The position numbers were made by a program, and so were the translations under genes. 64,000 bases of DNA from contig NZ_CP142362.1 of NCBI RefSeq assembly GCF_035918395.1, positions 4,315,501 through 4,379,500 on the forward strand. Direction: 5' to 3'. Of the stretch, positions 1 to 9,000 are shown piece by piece. Below the pieces are notes generated by a model. It was not told the origin of the DNA and did not search any database. It saw only the letters and a list, made by a program, of their open reading frames with translations. The stretch is from Mycolicibacterium sp. ND9-15 (lineage in GTDB: Bacteria; Actinomycetota; Actinomycetes; Mycobacteriales; Mycobacteriaceae). Position 1 is the stretch's first letter. The number at the start of each line of letters is the position of its first letter.

Positions 1-2
1 TG

Positions 3-65
3 CCGGGTGGTAACCACCTCCCACCGAGTGACAAAGCCGACGACGACGCGCTGACGAAGGCCTGA
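3..65 (+). CDS. 3' end of an unidentified upstream gene
   Basis: One frame is open from the window edge to a TGA at 63-65 and encodes a 20-residue hydrophilic, Asp/Lys-containing tail ending in ALTKA. The other two forward frames stop earlier. It could be the C-terminus of a gene lying mostly outside the window, but 20 codons is too little to assign a family or to be sure it is coding. Confidence 0.3.
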   Translation, partial: PGGNHLPPSDKADDDALTKA

Positions 66-80
66 GTTCTCGGTCGGAAA

Positions 81-100
81 GATGGGGCAATCGCCCCATC
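81..100. repeat. 8-bp inverted repeat, possible operator or weak terminator
   Basis: GATGGGGC and its exact complement GCCCCATC are separated by four bases. The repeat lies 15 bp after the putative stop codon at 65 and about 35 bp before the methyltransferase start. There is no T-run after it. It could be a hairpin ending the upstream transcript or a dyad operator for the downstream gene. No regulator gene is adjacent to decide between them. Confidence 0.35.
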
Positions 101-134
101 CGCTCCATGGGTCCGTGCTGGTTCAGTGGTTGGC

Positions 135-1210
135 ATGAACACCTTGAGCACACCTACGCAGGTCGACCCGGACAAGCTCATGGCCTTTGTGTTTCGCGCG
201 GTCGAGGAAGCCGGGGCCGCGCTCAACTGCGCCCTCGTCGTCATGGGGACCGACTTGGGTACTACCGGTCATTGGCCGAGCACGGACCCAGCACCCCTGC
301 CGAACTGGCCGAGCGCACCTGCACCGACGGGCGCTACGCGAGGGAATGGCTCAATGCGCAGGCCGCGGGTTCGTTCGTGGAGTATGAACCATCGACCGGG
401 CGCTACCACCTGCCGCCCGAGCAGGCGGTCGCGCTGACCGACGAGACGAGCCCCGCGTTCGTCGGCGGCCTGTTCCAGATCGCCCACGGAACGGCAACGG
501 ACGCAGGGCGAATCATCGAGGCGGCCGGATCCGGGGCTGGCGTCGGATGGGGTGAGCACAACCCCGATGTCCACGTCGGCTGTGAACGGTTCTTTCGCCC
601 GACGTACGCCGCGCATCTGGTCGACGACTGGATACCGGCGTTGGACGGGGTCGTGGACAAGTTGGCGGCCGGCGCCAGGGTGGCCGACGTCGGTTGCGGT
701 CACGGAGCATCGACAATCCTGATGGCTCAAGCCTTTCCGGCCTCGACGTTCATCGGGACCGATGGCCATGCGGAGTCCGTCGCGGTGGCCCGTGCGCGAA
801 GCGCCGCATCGGCGACGGGATCGATCAGCTTCCAGACCGCGGCGGCAGACGCCTTCGGCGGCGGACCCTATGACCTGGTGACGATGTTCGACTGCCTGCA
901 TGACATGGGCGATCCGATCGGCGCGGCACGCCATGTGCGGGACGTCATCGCCGACGACGGCACATGGATGGTGGTCGAACCGGCGGCCGGTGACCGGGTC
1001 GAGGACAACCTCAACCCGATCGGCCGGGCGTACTACGGGTTCTCCACGCTGTTGTGCACACCGTCGTCGCTGGCTCAGCCCGTCGGCATGGCACTGGGCA
1101 CTCAGGCGGGTCCCGCTCGCATCCGTGACACCGTGACCACGGCCGGGTTCAGCCGCTTCCGCCTCGCCGCGCAGACCCCGTTCAACAACGTGTTCGAGGT
1201 CAGGCCCTGA
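135..1210 (+). pseudogene. SAM-dependent methyltransferase with N-terminal winged helix, interrupted by a one-base frameshift
   Basis: The gene encodes a class I methyltransferase of the Rv2258c-like type: a winged-helix dimerisation region (PAELAERT, about residues 55-95) followed by a Rossmann methyltransferase core with the SAM loop VADVGCGHGAST and the later strand YDLVTMFDCLHDMGDP. The expected N-terminus (MNTLSTPTQVDPDKL, ATG at 135) is in one frame up to about position 260, and the rest is in another. Restoring one T in the ggtactac run at 258-264 rejoins them as DLGYYRSLAEHG. This is either a real inactivating deletion or a sequencing error. In the downstream frame an alternative upstream ATG at 107 exists, but its first 50 residues look like an out-of-frame translation. 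Substrate unknown. Confidence 0.7.
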
Positions 1211-1216
1211 GCTCGA

Positions 1217-1924
1217 TCAGGCGGCCGCCGCGGCGCCCGCGGTGATCGCGTCGTAGCGGTCCAGCACCGTGGCAGCGACGAGGTTGTGTGAGCCGAGCGG
1301 CTCGGCCATCGGAATACCTTCTGCCGCAGCGTAAGTAGCGACCCGGTCGGTGATTCGGCCGTGGGCCAGGAACCACGGTGCGATGGCCAGTCGCCCAGCA
1401 CCGCCGGCACGCAGCCGTTGAGCGGCGTCCGCGACACCGGCGTACGGTCCGGTGGCGAACGCGACTTCGGCCCCGGCCCATCGCGTTCCGCTACGCAGAG
1501 CGTGGGCGACGGTCGCGGTCTGGGCATTCGCGGCCGGATGCGAGGAGCCCACCGCGACGACCAGGACGCCGAGTCCGTCGTCGTCGGGAGAGACCCCGAG
1601 CTCGGCCAGCCGCTGGCGCAGCACGGTCAACAGCGCGGGATCCTCGCCGAGCACGTCGGCCCGTTCGACCACCGCGCCCGACTCCTCGACGATCGCGGGG
1701 ATGTCGATGCGGGCGTGAAATGCGCTGGCCAACAGGAACGGTACGACCACCCCGGGGGTACGCAGACCGCGAAGCGTGTCGAGCAGGCTCGGGCCGTTCT
1801 GCTCCAGGAACGCCGGACGGACGTCGAGCCACGGCCGCAGGCGCCGAACCCGGCCCGCCACGGCATGGGTCACCTCCGCCGACCGGGGGTCGGCGCTGCC
1901 GTGCGCCGTCAGCACCAGGGTCAC
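1217..1924 (-). CDS. Sirohydrochlorin chelatase (CbiX/SirB family)
   Basis: Predicted to insert Fe2+ (or Co2+) into sirohydrochlorin in the cytoplasm. Siroheme is the cofactor of the sulfite reductase encoded two genes upstream, so the context fits a siroheme-making role. The 235-residue protein has the two-lobed CbiX fold: the first lobe starts LVLTAHGSADPRS and carries the metal-site His, with a second His in ASAFHARIDIPA. The second lobe starts VLVVAVGSSHPAANA. The start is GTG at 1924, seven bases after the cysH stop, so it is the last gene of the sirA-cysH-chelatase operon. M. tuberculosis has the same order (Rv2391-Rv2393). Metal specificity cannot be read from sequence. Confidence 0.85.
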   Translation of the reverse strand: MTLVLTAHGSADPRSAEVTHAVAGRVRRLRPWLDVRPAFLEQNGPSLLDTLRGLRTPGVVVPFLLASAFHARIDIPAIVEESGAVVERADVLGEDPALLTVLRQRLAELGVSPDDDGLGVLVVAVGSSHPAANAQTATVAHALRSGTRWAGAEVAFATGPYAGVADAAQRLRAGGAGRLAIAPWFLAHGRITDRVATYAAAEGIPMAEPLGSHNLVAATVLDRYDAITAGAAAAA

Positions 1925-1931
1925 TGGGACC

Positions 1932-2636
1932 TCACGATGCGTGCAGCCCGCACTCGACCTTGCCGGTGCCCGCCCAGCGTCCGCTACGCGGGTCGGCGCC
2001 CTCGGCGGGTTTCGCCGTGCACGGCGCGCAGCCGATCGACGGATAGCCCTCGTACACCAGCGGATTGACCAGGATGCTGTTGTCGTCGATGTAGGCCTGC
2101 ATGTCGTCGTCGGTCCAGGACGCCAACGGGTTGATCTTCACCAGCCCGAATGCCTTGTCCCAGCTGATCAATGGGGCGTTGGCGCGCGTGGGCGCCTCCA
2201 CCCGCCGGATTCCGGTCACCCAGGCCGAGTATCCGCGTAGCGCTTTGGAGAGCGGCTCGACCTTACGCATCCGGCAGCACTCGTTGGGTTCGCGGGCGAA
2301 CAGCTCCTTGCCGAACAACTCGTCCTGCTCTGCGACGCTCTTCTCGGCGGTGACGTTGACGATGTTCACGTCGTAGACCGCCTCGACGGCGTCGCGGGTG
2401 CCGATGGTCTCGACGAAGTGGTAGCCGGTGTCGAGGAACAGGATGTCCACCCCGGGCCGCACCTTGGCGGCCAGATCGATGAGCACCGCGTCCTGCATGT
2501 TCGATGCCACCACGTAATCACCGCCGAAGTTCTCGTCGGTCCAGCGCAACAAGTCCAGCGCGCTCGCACCGTCGAGTTCGGCCGCACCGCGTTCGGCCAG
2601 CGCCTGCAGATCGGTCCCCGTCGTCAAATCGGTCAC
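1932..2636 (-). CDS. cysH: Adenosine 5'-phosphosulfate (APS) reductase, 4Fe-4S type
   Basis: Reduces APS to sulfite and AMP using thioredoxin, in the assimilatory sulfate pathway. The 234-residue protein has the PAPS-reductase fold and the cysteine pattern of the iron-sulfur (APS-using) class: Cys-Cys in NECCRMRKVEPL and Cys-x2-Cys in GCAPCTAKP, plus the C-terminal catalytic ECGLH motif. The GTG start at 2636 overlaps the sirA stop as GTGA, giving translational coupling. The longer open frame up to 2669 would overlap sirA by a further 33 bases and is not needed. Expressed with sirA and the chelatase, so sulfite produced here is reduced by the gene upstream. Confidence 0.93.
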   Translation of the reverse strand: MTDLTTGTDLQALAERGAAELDGASALDLLRWTDENFGGDYVVASNMQDAVLIDLAAKVRPGVDILFLDTGYHFVETIGTRDAVEAVYDVNIVNVTAEKSVAEQDELFGKELFAREPNECCRMRKVEPLSKALRGYSAWVTGIRRVEAPTRANAPLISWDKAFGLVKINPLASWTDDDMQAYIDDNSILVNPLVYEGYPSIGCAPCTAKPAEGADPRSGRWAGTGKVECGLHAS

Positions 2637-4351
2637 CTCAAGTCCGCCTCGTCCGCTCGGATCGCCCACGTCGCGAAACGCTCGCCCTGCTCGCGTTGCT
2701 TCACGAAGTTGCGAACCACCCGGTCGATGTAGTCGCCGACTTCACCGGACAGCACCTTGTGCTGGCGCAGCTTGCGGCCGAAGCCGCTGTCCAGCCCGAG
2801 GCTGCCGCCCAGGTGCACCTGGAAGCCCTCGACCGAGTTGCCGTCGCCGTCGTCGACCATTTGGCCCTTGAACCCGATGTCGGCGACCTGGATGCGCGCG
2901 CACGAGTTCGGGCAGCCGTTGATGTTGATGGTGATCGGCACGTCGAGCTGTGCCCCGAATTCGCCCGAGATGTCCTCGAGCCGCTTTTCCAGCTCCGGAA
3001 CCAGCCCCTGCGCGCGGGTGCGCGTCTCGGTGAAGGACAGCTTGCAGAACTCGATGCCGGTGCAGGCCATCAGGTTCTTGCGCCAGTGCGACGGCTCCGG
3101 CGGCAACCCGAGCGCATTGAGGCCGGCGCACAGTTCGTCGAGCTTGTCGTCGGGCACGTCGAGGATGATCAGCTTCTGGTAGGGCGTGAATCGGATCCGG
3201 TCCGAGCCCGCCGCCTCGGCGAGGTCGGCCACCTTGGTCAAGATGGTGCCGGACACCCGGCCCGCGATCGGCGCTACGCCGACGGCGTTGCGCCCGTTCT
3301 TGAGCTTCTGGATGCCGACGTGGTCGATCGGATGCTTGACCGGTTCGGGCGCCGGCCCGTCGATCAGCTTGCGGCCGAGATACTCGTCCTCGAGCACCTG
3401 ACGAAACTTCTCGACGCCCCAGTCCTTGATCAGGAACTTCAGCCGGGCCTTGGACCGCAGCCGCCGATACCCGTAGTCACGGAACACCGCGGTGACCGCC
3501 TCCCACACATCGGGCACCTCGTCGAGCGGAACCCACGCGCCGAGCCGCTGGGCCAGCATCGGGTTGGTGGACAGTCCGCCGCCAACCCACAGGTCGAGAC
3601 CAGGGCCGTGTTCGGGATGGTTGACCCCGATGAAGGAGACGTCGTTGACCTCGTGGGCGACGTCCTGCAGGCCCGAGATCGCGGTCTTGTACTTGCGCGG
3701 CAGGTTGGAGTACTCGGGATTGCCGATGTAGCGCCGCACGATTTCGTCGAGTGCGGGCGTCGGGTCCAGCACCTCGTCGAGTGATTCGCCGGCCAGCGGT
3801 GAGCCCAGCATTCCGCGGGGGCAGTCACCGCACGCCTCGGTCGTCTGCAGACCATGCGCGGCCAGCCGCTCCCAGATTTCGGGTACGTTCTCGACCTCGA
3901 GCCAGTGGTACTGCAGGTTCATCCGGTCGGAGATGTCGGCGGTGTCGCGGGCGAAGTCGATGGAGATCTGACCCAGCGTGCGCAGCGCTGCGGCGGACAA
4001 CGCCTTGCCGTCGCAGCGCACGCGCATCATGAAGTACTTGGCCTCGAGCAGGTCGGCGTTCTCGTCACCGGTCCAGGTGCCGTCGTACCCCTGCTCACGC
4101 TGGGTGTAGAGACCCATCCAGCGGAACCGGCCGCGCAGGTCGGTCTTGTCGATGCCGTCGAAACCGGTCTTGGAGTAGATGTCGACGATGCGGCGGCGCA
4201 CGTTGAGCGCGTCGTCGTCCTTCTTGAGCTGCTCGTTGGCGTTGAGCGGCTCGCGGTAGCCGAGCGCCCACTGGCCCTCGGCACGGGTCTTCTTGGCGGG
4301 CGCCGGCGGGCCGGCCGAGGTACGGCGGGGCTTGGATTCCGTTGTGGTCAT
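2633..4351 (-). CDS. sirA: Ferredoxin-dependent sulfite reductase (siroheme, 4Fe-4S)
   Basis: Catalyses six-electron reduction of sulfite to sulfide. The 572-residue protein shows the two ferredoxin-like half-domains of the nitrite/sulfite reductase family and the four cluster cysteines bridging siroheme: Cys-x5-Cys in ACTGIEFCKL and Cys-x3-Cys in GCPNSCARI. Tyr in GLYTQREQG and Cys in ACGDCPRG match the residues that form a Tyr-Cys crosslink in M. tuberculosis NirA (established for that enzyme). The N-terminal 25 residues are basic and low-complexity. It is the first gene of the operon. Its ribosome site lies inside a hairpin (4357-4373) preceded by a cysteine-rich short ORF, suggesting control by cysteine supply. 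Often annotated nirA; the neighbours favour sulfite as substrate. Confidence 0.93.
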   Translation of the reverse strand: MTTTESKPRRTSAGPPAPAKKTRAEGQWALGYREPLNANEQLKKDDDALNVRRRIVDIYSKTGFDGIDKTDLRGRFRWMGLYTQREQGYDGTWTGDENADLLEAKYFMMRVRCDGKALSAAALRTLGQISIDFARDTADISDRMNLQYHWLEVENVPEIWERLAAHGLQTTEACGDCPRGMLGSPLAGESLDEVLDPTPALDEIVRRYIGNPEYSNLPRKYKTAISGLQDVAHEVNDVSFIGVNHPEHGPGLDLWVGGGLSTNPMLAQRLGAWVPLDEVPDVWEAVTAVFRDYGYRRLRSKARLKFLIKDWGVEKFRQVLEDEYLGRKLIDGPAPEPVKHPIDHVGIQKLKNGRNAVGVAPIAGRVSGTILTKVADLAEAAGSDRIRFTPYQKLIILDVPDDKLDELCAGLNALGLPPEPSHWRKNLMACTGIEFCKLSFTETRTRAQGLVPELEKRLEDISGEFGAQLDVPITININGCPNSCARIQVADIGFKGQMVDDGDGNSVEGFQVHLGGSLGLDSGFGRKLRQHKVLSGEVGDYIDRVVRNFVKQREQGERFATWAIRADEADLR

Positions 4352-4356
4352 GGTTT

Positions 4357-4373
4357 GGCTCCTTCAAGGAGCC
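4357..4373 (-). promoter_or_regulatory. Hairpin sequestering the sirA Shine-Dalgarno
   Basis: On the coding strand GGCTCCTTGAAGGAGCC is a perfect inverted repeat ending six bases before the sirA ATG. The AAGGAG ribosome site forms one arm of the stem. Folding would block sirA initiation. Together with the upstream Cys-rich short ORF this fits a translation-dependent attenuator. Confidence 0.7.
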
Positions 4374-4461
4374 GGATCGCGCGTCATCACCGGGGCCGTC
4401 CGGCGGCGCAGATCCGGCGGCCAGCTGAAAGTACGGGGGCTGGGTCTAGATCAACGCTGCG

Positions 4462-4557
4462 TCAGGGCAGACAGCAACAGGTACACACGCGCTTGAAGTC
4501 GACGTGCCGACGCGCCACCAGCGATACACGCTTGGGGAAGATGCGGACGGCAGTCAC
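4462..4557 (-). CDS. Polycysteine leader peptide (31 aa), cysteine-responsive attenuator ORF
   Basis: Starting at GTG 4557 this frame encodes 31 residues: a basic N-terminal part followed by Val-Cys-Thr-Cys-Cys-Cys-Leu-Pro and TGA at 4462-4464. It is too short for ordinary gene calling. It lies 110 bases upstream of sirA on the same strand. Leaderless polycysteine short ORFs upstream of sulfur-assimilation genes are described in mycobacteria as cysteine-responsive attenuators. Ribosomes pausing at the Cys codons when cysteine is scarce would alter the downstream fold and release the sirA ribosome site. A candidate -10 (CACAAT) sits seven bases before the GTG, consistent with a leaderless transcript. 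The reading frame and cysteines are seen directly; the mechanism here is inferred. Confidence 0.8.
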   Translation of the reverse strand: MTAVRIFPKRVSLVARRHVDFKRVCTCCCLP

Positions 4558-4564
4558 GTCGCCA

Positions 4565-4570
4565 ATTGTG
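4565..4570 (-). promoter_or_regulatory. Candidate -10 element for the leaderless sulfur-operon transcript
   Basis: CACAAT on the minus strand lies seven bases before the GTG of the leader peptide, the spacing usual for mycobacterial leaderless starts. It matches TANNNT only partly and no clear -35 is seen. Confidence 0.4.
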
Positions 4571-4649
4571 CCACGACTCGCGCGCCGGCCCTAACCGGGG
4601 GAGATTTGCGGTCACGGTGAGCAGAATCGCGGTCTGGGAAACTGGCCGT

Positions 4650-5846
4650 ATGACGGTCCGAACCGCGGCAGCCGGGAGCCTCGCCCCGCCGGTGGCGCTG
4701 CCGGCCATGACCTCCACCCGGGGGCGACCGTTCGGCGTCTACATCCATGTGCCGTTCTGCGCGACTCGCTGCGGGTACTGCGACTTCAACACCTACACCC
4801 CCGGCGAACTGGGCGGCTCCAACCCCGACGGATGGCTGGCGGCGCTGCGCCTCGAGCTGGCCCAGGCGGCGCAGCATCTCGACGTGGTCCGGCAAGTCGA
4901 CACGGTGTTCGTCGGTGGGGGTACGCCGTCGCTGCTGGGCGGGTCCGGCCTGGCCGCCGTGCTCGACGCCGTGCGCGCAAACTTTCCGCTGGCCCGCGGC
5001 GCGGAGGTCACCACCGAAGCCAATCCGGAGTCGACCTCTCCTTCGTTGTTCGCGCAGCTGCGCGCGGCCGGGTACACCCGGGTCTCGCTGGGCATGCAGT
5101 CGGCGGTGCCGCATGTGCTCGCAGCGCTGGACCGGACGCATTCGCCGGGCCGGGCGCTCGCCGCGGCCAGGGAGGCCCGCGCGGCGGGGTTCGACCACGT
5201 CAACCTCGACCTCATCTACGGCACGCCGGGGGAGTCCGACGACGACCTGCTGCGTTCGGCCGACATGGCCGTCGAGGCCGGCGTCGACCACGTTTCGGCG
5301 TACGCATTGGTGATCGAAGAAGGTACCGCGATGGCCCGGCGGGTGCGCAGCGGCGAGCTCCCAACGCCCGACGACGACGTGCTGGCCCGCCGCTACGAGT
5401 TACTCGACGCGCGGTTGGCGGCCGCCGGTTTCGACTGGTACGAGGTCTCCAACTGGAGCCGGCCGGGCGGCGAGTGCCGACACAACATCGGCTACTGGAA
5501 CGGCGGCGAGTGGTGGGGTGCCGGGCCGGGCGCGCACGGCTTCGTCGGCACCGTCCGGTGGTGGAACGTCAAGCATCCCAACGCCTATGCGCAGACGCTG
5601 ACCGACGGCCGGCTGCCGGTGGCCGGCTACGAACGACTCGACTCCGCAACCATGCACATCGAGGACGTGATGCTGCGGGTGCGGTTGCGCGACGGGCTGC
5701 CTCTGCGCGTGCTGACGGACTCCGAACGTCGGCGCGTCGAGACAGCCGTCGCCGACGGGCTGCTGACCCGCGCGGCCGAACGACTGGTGCTCACCGATCG
5801 CGGCCGGTTGCTGGCCGACGCGGTGGTCCGCGATCTGCTCGACTGA
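4650..5846 (+). CDS. hemW: HemW-like radical SAM protein (heme chaperone; formerly hemN)
   Basis: Radical SAM enzyme of the oxygen-independent coproporphyrinogen oxidase-like family; HemW members bind heme and are thought to deliver it to target proteins. The 4Fe-4S motif Cys-x3-Cys-x2-Cys (CATRCGYCDF) lies near residue 35, followed by the GGGTPS SAM-binding loop, the TTEANPES segment and the C-terminal HemN domain. Length 398 residues matches the M. tuberculosis homologue (about 390). ATG 4650 was chosen; an in-frame extension to 4566 would add 28 residues of no family resemblance, and ATG 4710 is a later alternative. It diverges from the sulfur operon. In M. tuberculosis the same gene borders the mbt locus. 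Confidence 0.88.
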   Translation: MTVRTAAAGSLAPPVALPAMTSTRGRPFGVYIHVPFCATRCGYCDFNTYTPGELGGSNPDGWLAALRLELAQAAQHLDVVRQVDTVFVGGGTPSLLGGSGLAAVLDAVRANFPLARGAEVTTEANPESTSPSLFAQLRAAGYTRVSLGMQSAVPHVLAALDRTHSPGRALAAAREARAAGFDHVNLDLIYGTPGESDDDLLRSADMAVEAGVDHVSAYALVIEEGTAMARRVRSGELPTPDDDVLARRYELLDARLAAAGFDWYEVSNWSRPGGECRHNIGYWNGGEWWGAGPGAHGFVGTVRWWNVKHPNAYAQTLTDGRLPVAGYERLDSATMHIEDVMLRVRLRDGLPLRVLTDSERRRVETAVADGLLTRAAERLVLTDRGRLLADAVVRDLLD

Positions 5847-5930
5847 CCGGGCCGAACGCTCGCCGTCCGCACGCTGTCCAGCCTCGACCACCCATATCCG
5901 AATCGGCGCCGGAGCCCTTTCGAACGTGAT

Positions 5931-5952
5931 CGGCGCCACCTCGGCGGCGCCG
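5931..5952 (+). terminator. Candidate hairpin downstream of hemW
   Basis: CGGCGCC and GGCGCCG form a 7-bp perfect stem with an 8-base loop, 85 bases after the hemW stop and 60 bases before the IdeR-like box of the next gene. It lacks a U-tract, as is common in mycobacteria, so termination is only suggested by position. Confidence 0.35.
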
Positions 5953-6011
5953 TCGTAGGCCCCATGAACGAGCTCGGCTATGCGAATATGGCCGCCATGT
6001 CGTGTGGTTTA

Positions 6012-6030
6012 TTAGGCAAGGCTATCCAGA
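6012..6030 (+). promoter_or_regulatory. IdeR-like iron box upstream of the polyketide synthase
   Basis: TTAGGCAAGGCTATCCAGA matches the mycobacterial IdeR consensus TTAGGTTAGGCTAACCTAA at 14 of 19 positions by eye and ends 18 bases before the GTG start. It implies iron repression of this gene together with the mbt genes. Binding is inferred. Confidence 0.7.
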
Positions 6031-6048
6031 GTTCGGGGTCCGTCTGAG

Positions 6049-9000
6049 GTGACCGAGACCGCCGTCGCGATCATCGGGATCGGCTGCCGGGTGGCCGGTG
6101 CCATCGGTACGCCGGAACAGTTCTGGAAGTTCCTGCTCGACGGCGGCAGCGACGTCCGTGAGGTGCCGCCGGAACGCTGGGAGCCCTACCTTGCGCGCGA
6201 CCCGCGCAATGCCGCGGTGCTCAAGGACGTCACGCGGTGGGGAACGTTTCTCGACGACCTGGCGGGGTTCGACGCCGAGTTCTTCGGGGTGTCCCCGCGC
6301 GAGGCCGAGTTGATGGATCCCCAGCAGCGACTGGCGCTGGAAGTGAGCTGGGAAGCGCTCGAACACGCGGGGATATCCCCGAAGTCGTTGGCGGGCAGCG
6401 ACGCCGCGGTGCTGATGGGCGTCAACTCCGACGACTACGGCAAGCTCATCATGGAAGATCTGCCCGGTATCGAAGCCTGGACCGGGATCGGCACATCGCT
6501 GTGCGGTATCGCCAACCGGGTGTCTCACCTGCTCGACCTGCGCGGCCCCAGCGTGGCTCTCGACGCCGCATGTGCGGCATCACTGGTCGCGGTGCACCAG
6601 GCGTGCCAGATGCTCAAGGCCGGTGAGACGTCGCTGGCGTTGGCGGGCGGGGTCAGCGCGCTGATCGGGCCGGGGCTGACCCGGGTGCTCGACGTTGCGG
6701 GCGCGACCGCGCCCGACGGCCGATGCAAGACCTTCGACGCGTGCGCCGACGGCTACGGCCGCGGCGAGGGCGCAGGGGTCGTGGTGCTCAAGCGGCTCGC
6801 CGATGCGGTGCACGACGGTGACCACGTGTACGCGGTCGTAAGAGGCGGCGCCGTCGCGCAGGACGGGTGGACCGTCGGCATCATGTCGCCCAACGGCGAT
6901 GCGCAGGCCGACATGTTCCGCCGCGCATGCGAAGCCGCGGGTGTCGAACCCGCGAGCATTGGCTTCGTCGAGGCGCACGGCACAGGCACACCGTCCGGTG
7001 ACCCCACCGAAATACGGGCACTGGCATCGGTCTACGGGGCGGGCAGGCCCGCCCACGCGCCGTGCCGCATCGGGTCGGTGAAGCCCAACGTCGGCCACCT
7101 CGAAGGTGGCGCCGGGATAGTCGGGCTCATCAAGGCCGCGCTGGCCCTGCATTACCAGACCATCCCGCCGACGACGGGTCTGACGACGTTGACCCCGGCG
7201 GTGGACTGGGCCGACAGCGGGTTGCGGGTGCCGACGCAGGTGGAGTCCTGGGACCGCGCCGACGGCGCACCCCGGCGTGCAGCGGTGTGCAGCTACGGCT
7301 ACGGCGGCACCATCGCACATGTCCTTCTCGAGGAGGCGCCGGCCACCTTGCGGGGCATCCAAGCCGCACCGCCGCACCGCCTTCCGGCGATCATCCCGGT
7401 CTCCGCGCGCAACGTCGCCCGGTTGCGCACGCAGGCGGGCGCGCTCGCCGGGTACCTACGGGACGACCCGCCGCCCATCGGGCAAGTCGCGGCCACCCTG
7501 TGGGCGCGCCGCTCCCACGAACCGGTCAGGGCCGCGGTGGTGGCCGACGACCTTTGCGGGGTCGCGGCCGGGTTGACCGCGCTGGCCGACGATGCGCCCG
7601 ACCCTGCCGTGGTGACCGGGACGGTGCTGCCCGCCGCTACCGAGGGCGCGGTCTGGGTGTTCTCCGGCCACGGCTCGCACTGGACCGGGATGGGACGCGA
7701 ACTGCTCACCGCGGCACCGGAATTCGCGGCCGTCGTGGACAACATCGATCCGGTGTTCACCGCCGAGCTGGGGTTCTCGGCGCGCAGCGTGCTGACCTCC
7801 GGGGAACTCGGCGGCACGGATCAGGTGCAGGCGCTGACATTCGCGATGCAGGTGGGCCTGGCCGCGATGCTGCGGTCGCGCGGTGTCGCGCCGGCGGCGG
7901 TGATCGGCCACTCGGTCGGCGAGGTCGCCGCATGCGTCACCGCCGGCGTCTTCGACCTGGCCGTCGGCGCCGCGGTGGCGTGTTACCGCGCCCGAGGCTT
8001 CCGGTCGGTGATGGGGCATGGCGTGATGGCGTTGGTGCGCCTTCCGTTCGCCGAGGCCGACCGGCGGTTGGCCGGACGGGCCGACGTGGTGGCGGCGATC
8101 AGCGCATCGCCGGAGTCGACGGTGATATCCGGCATGGTGAGCGCGGTCGATGACATCTGCCGGCGGTGGGCCGATCAGGGGGTGATGGTGCGCCGCGTCA
8201 ACACCGACGTCGCGTTCCACAGCCCGGCGATGGAGGCCCTCACCGGTGAACTCGGCCGCCTCACCGCGCAACTACCACCGCCGCGGACGCCCGAGATACC
8301 GCTTTACACAACGGCATTGGCCGACCCCCGCTCCACTGCACCGCGCGACCAGCGCTACTGGGTGGCGAACCTGCGCGACCGGGTGCGGTTCGCCGAAGCC
8401 GTCTCGGCGGCGATCGAGGACGGGCACCGGCTGTTCCTCGAGGTGTCGGCCCATCCCGTGGTGGCGCACTCGATCGTCGAGACGCTCACCTCGGTCGGTG
8501 CCGACCAACACGCCGTCGTCCCGCTACTGCGTCGGGAACGCCCCCAGATGCGTTCGGTGGCAGCGGCGGTCGGGGCGTTGTACTGCCACGGCGCGCCGGT
8601 CGACCACGGGTTGGAGGCCGCGCCGTGGGCGCGTGACCTGCCGGTGACGCAGTGGCAGCACCGCCGTTTCTGGCGCACCCCCGCACCGCCGCCCGGCGGC
8701 CGCGGTATGCACGACGCCGACACCCACACCCTGCTCGGCGGCCGGACCGAGGTGACCGGCGCCGTGGCCGCCAAGATGTGGCAGACCCGGGTCGACCTCG
8801 ACACCCGCCCGTATCCGGGCAACCATCCGGTGAGGGGTACCGAGATCGTGCCCGCCGCCGTCATCATCAACACCTTCCTCGGTGCGGCCGGCGAATTGCG
8901 TACGCGCTGTGACCGCGCGGGCACGGATCTCGTCGATGTCCGGTTGCGCACCCCGGTGGCACCGGCCCGCGCCCGCGATGTGCAGGTGGTGCTGCAGGAC

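Noticed and set aside
2504..3784. Long plus-strand open frame (426 codons) across sirA/cysH
   Set aside because: It is antisense to sirA and cysH, which have full family motifs. The antisense product is Arg/Val/Asp-biased with no family pattern, typical of open reverse frames in GC-rich DNA.
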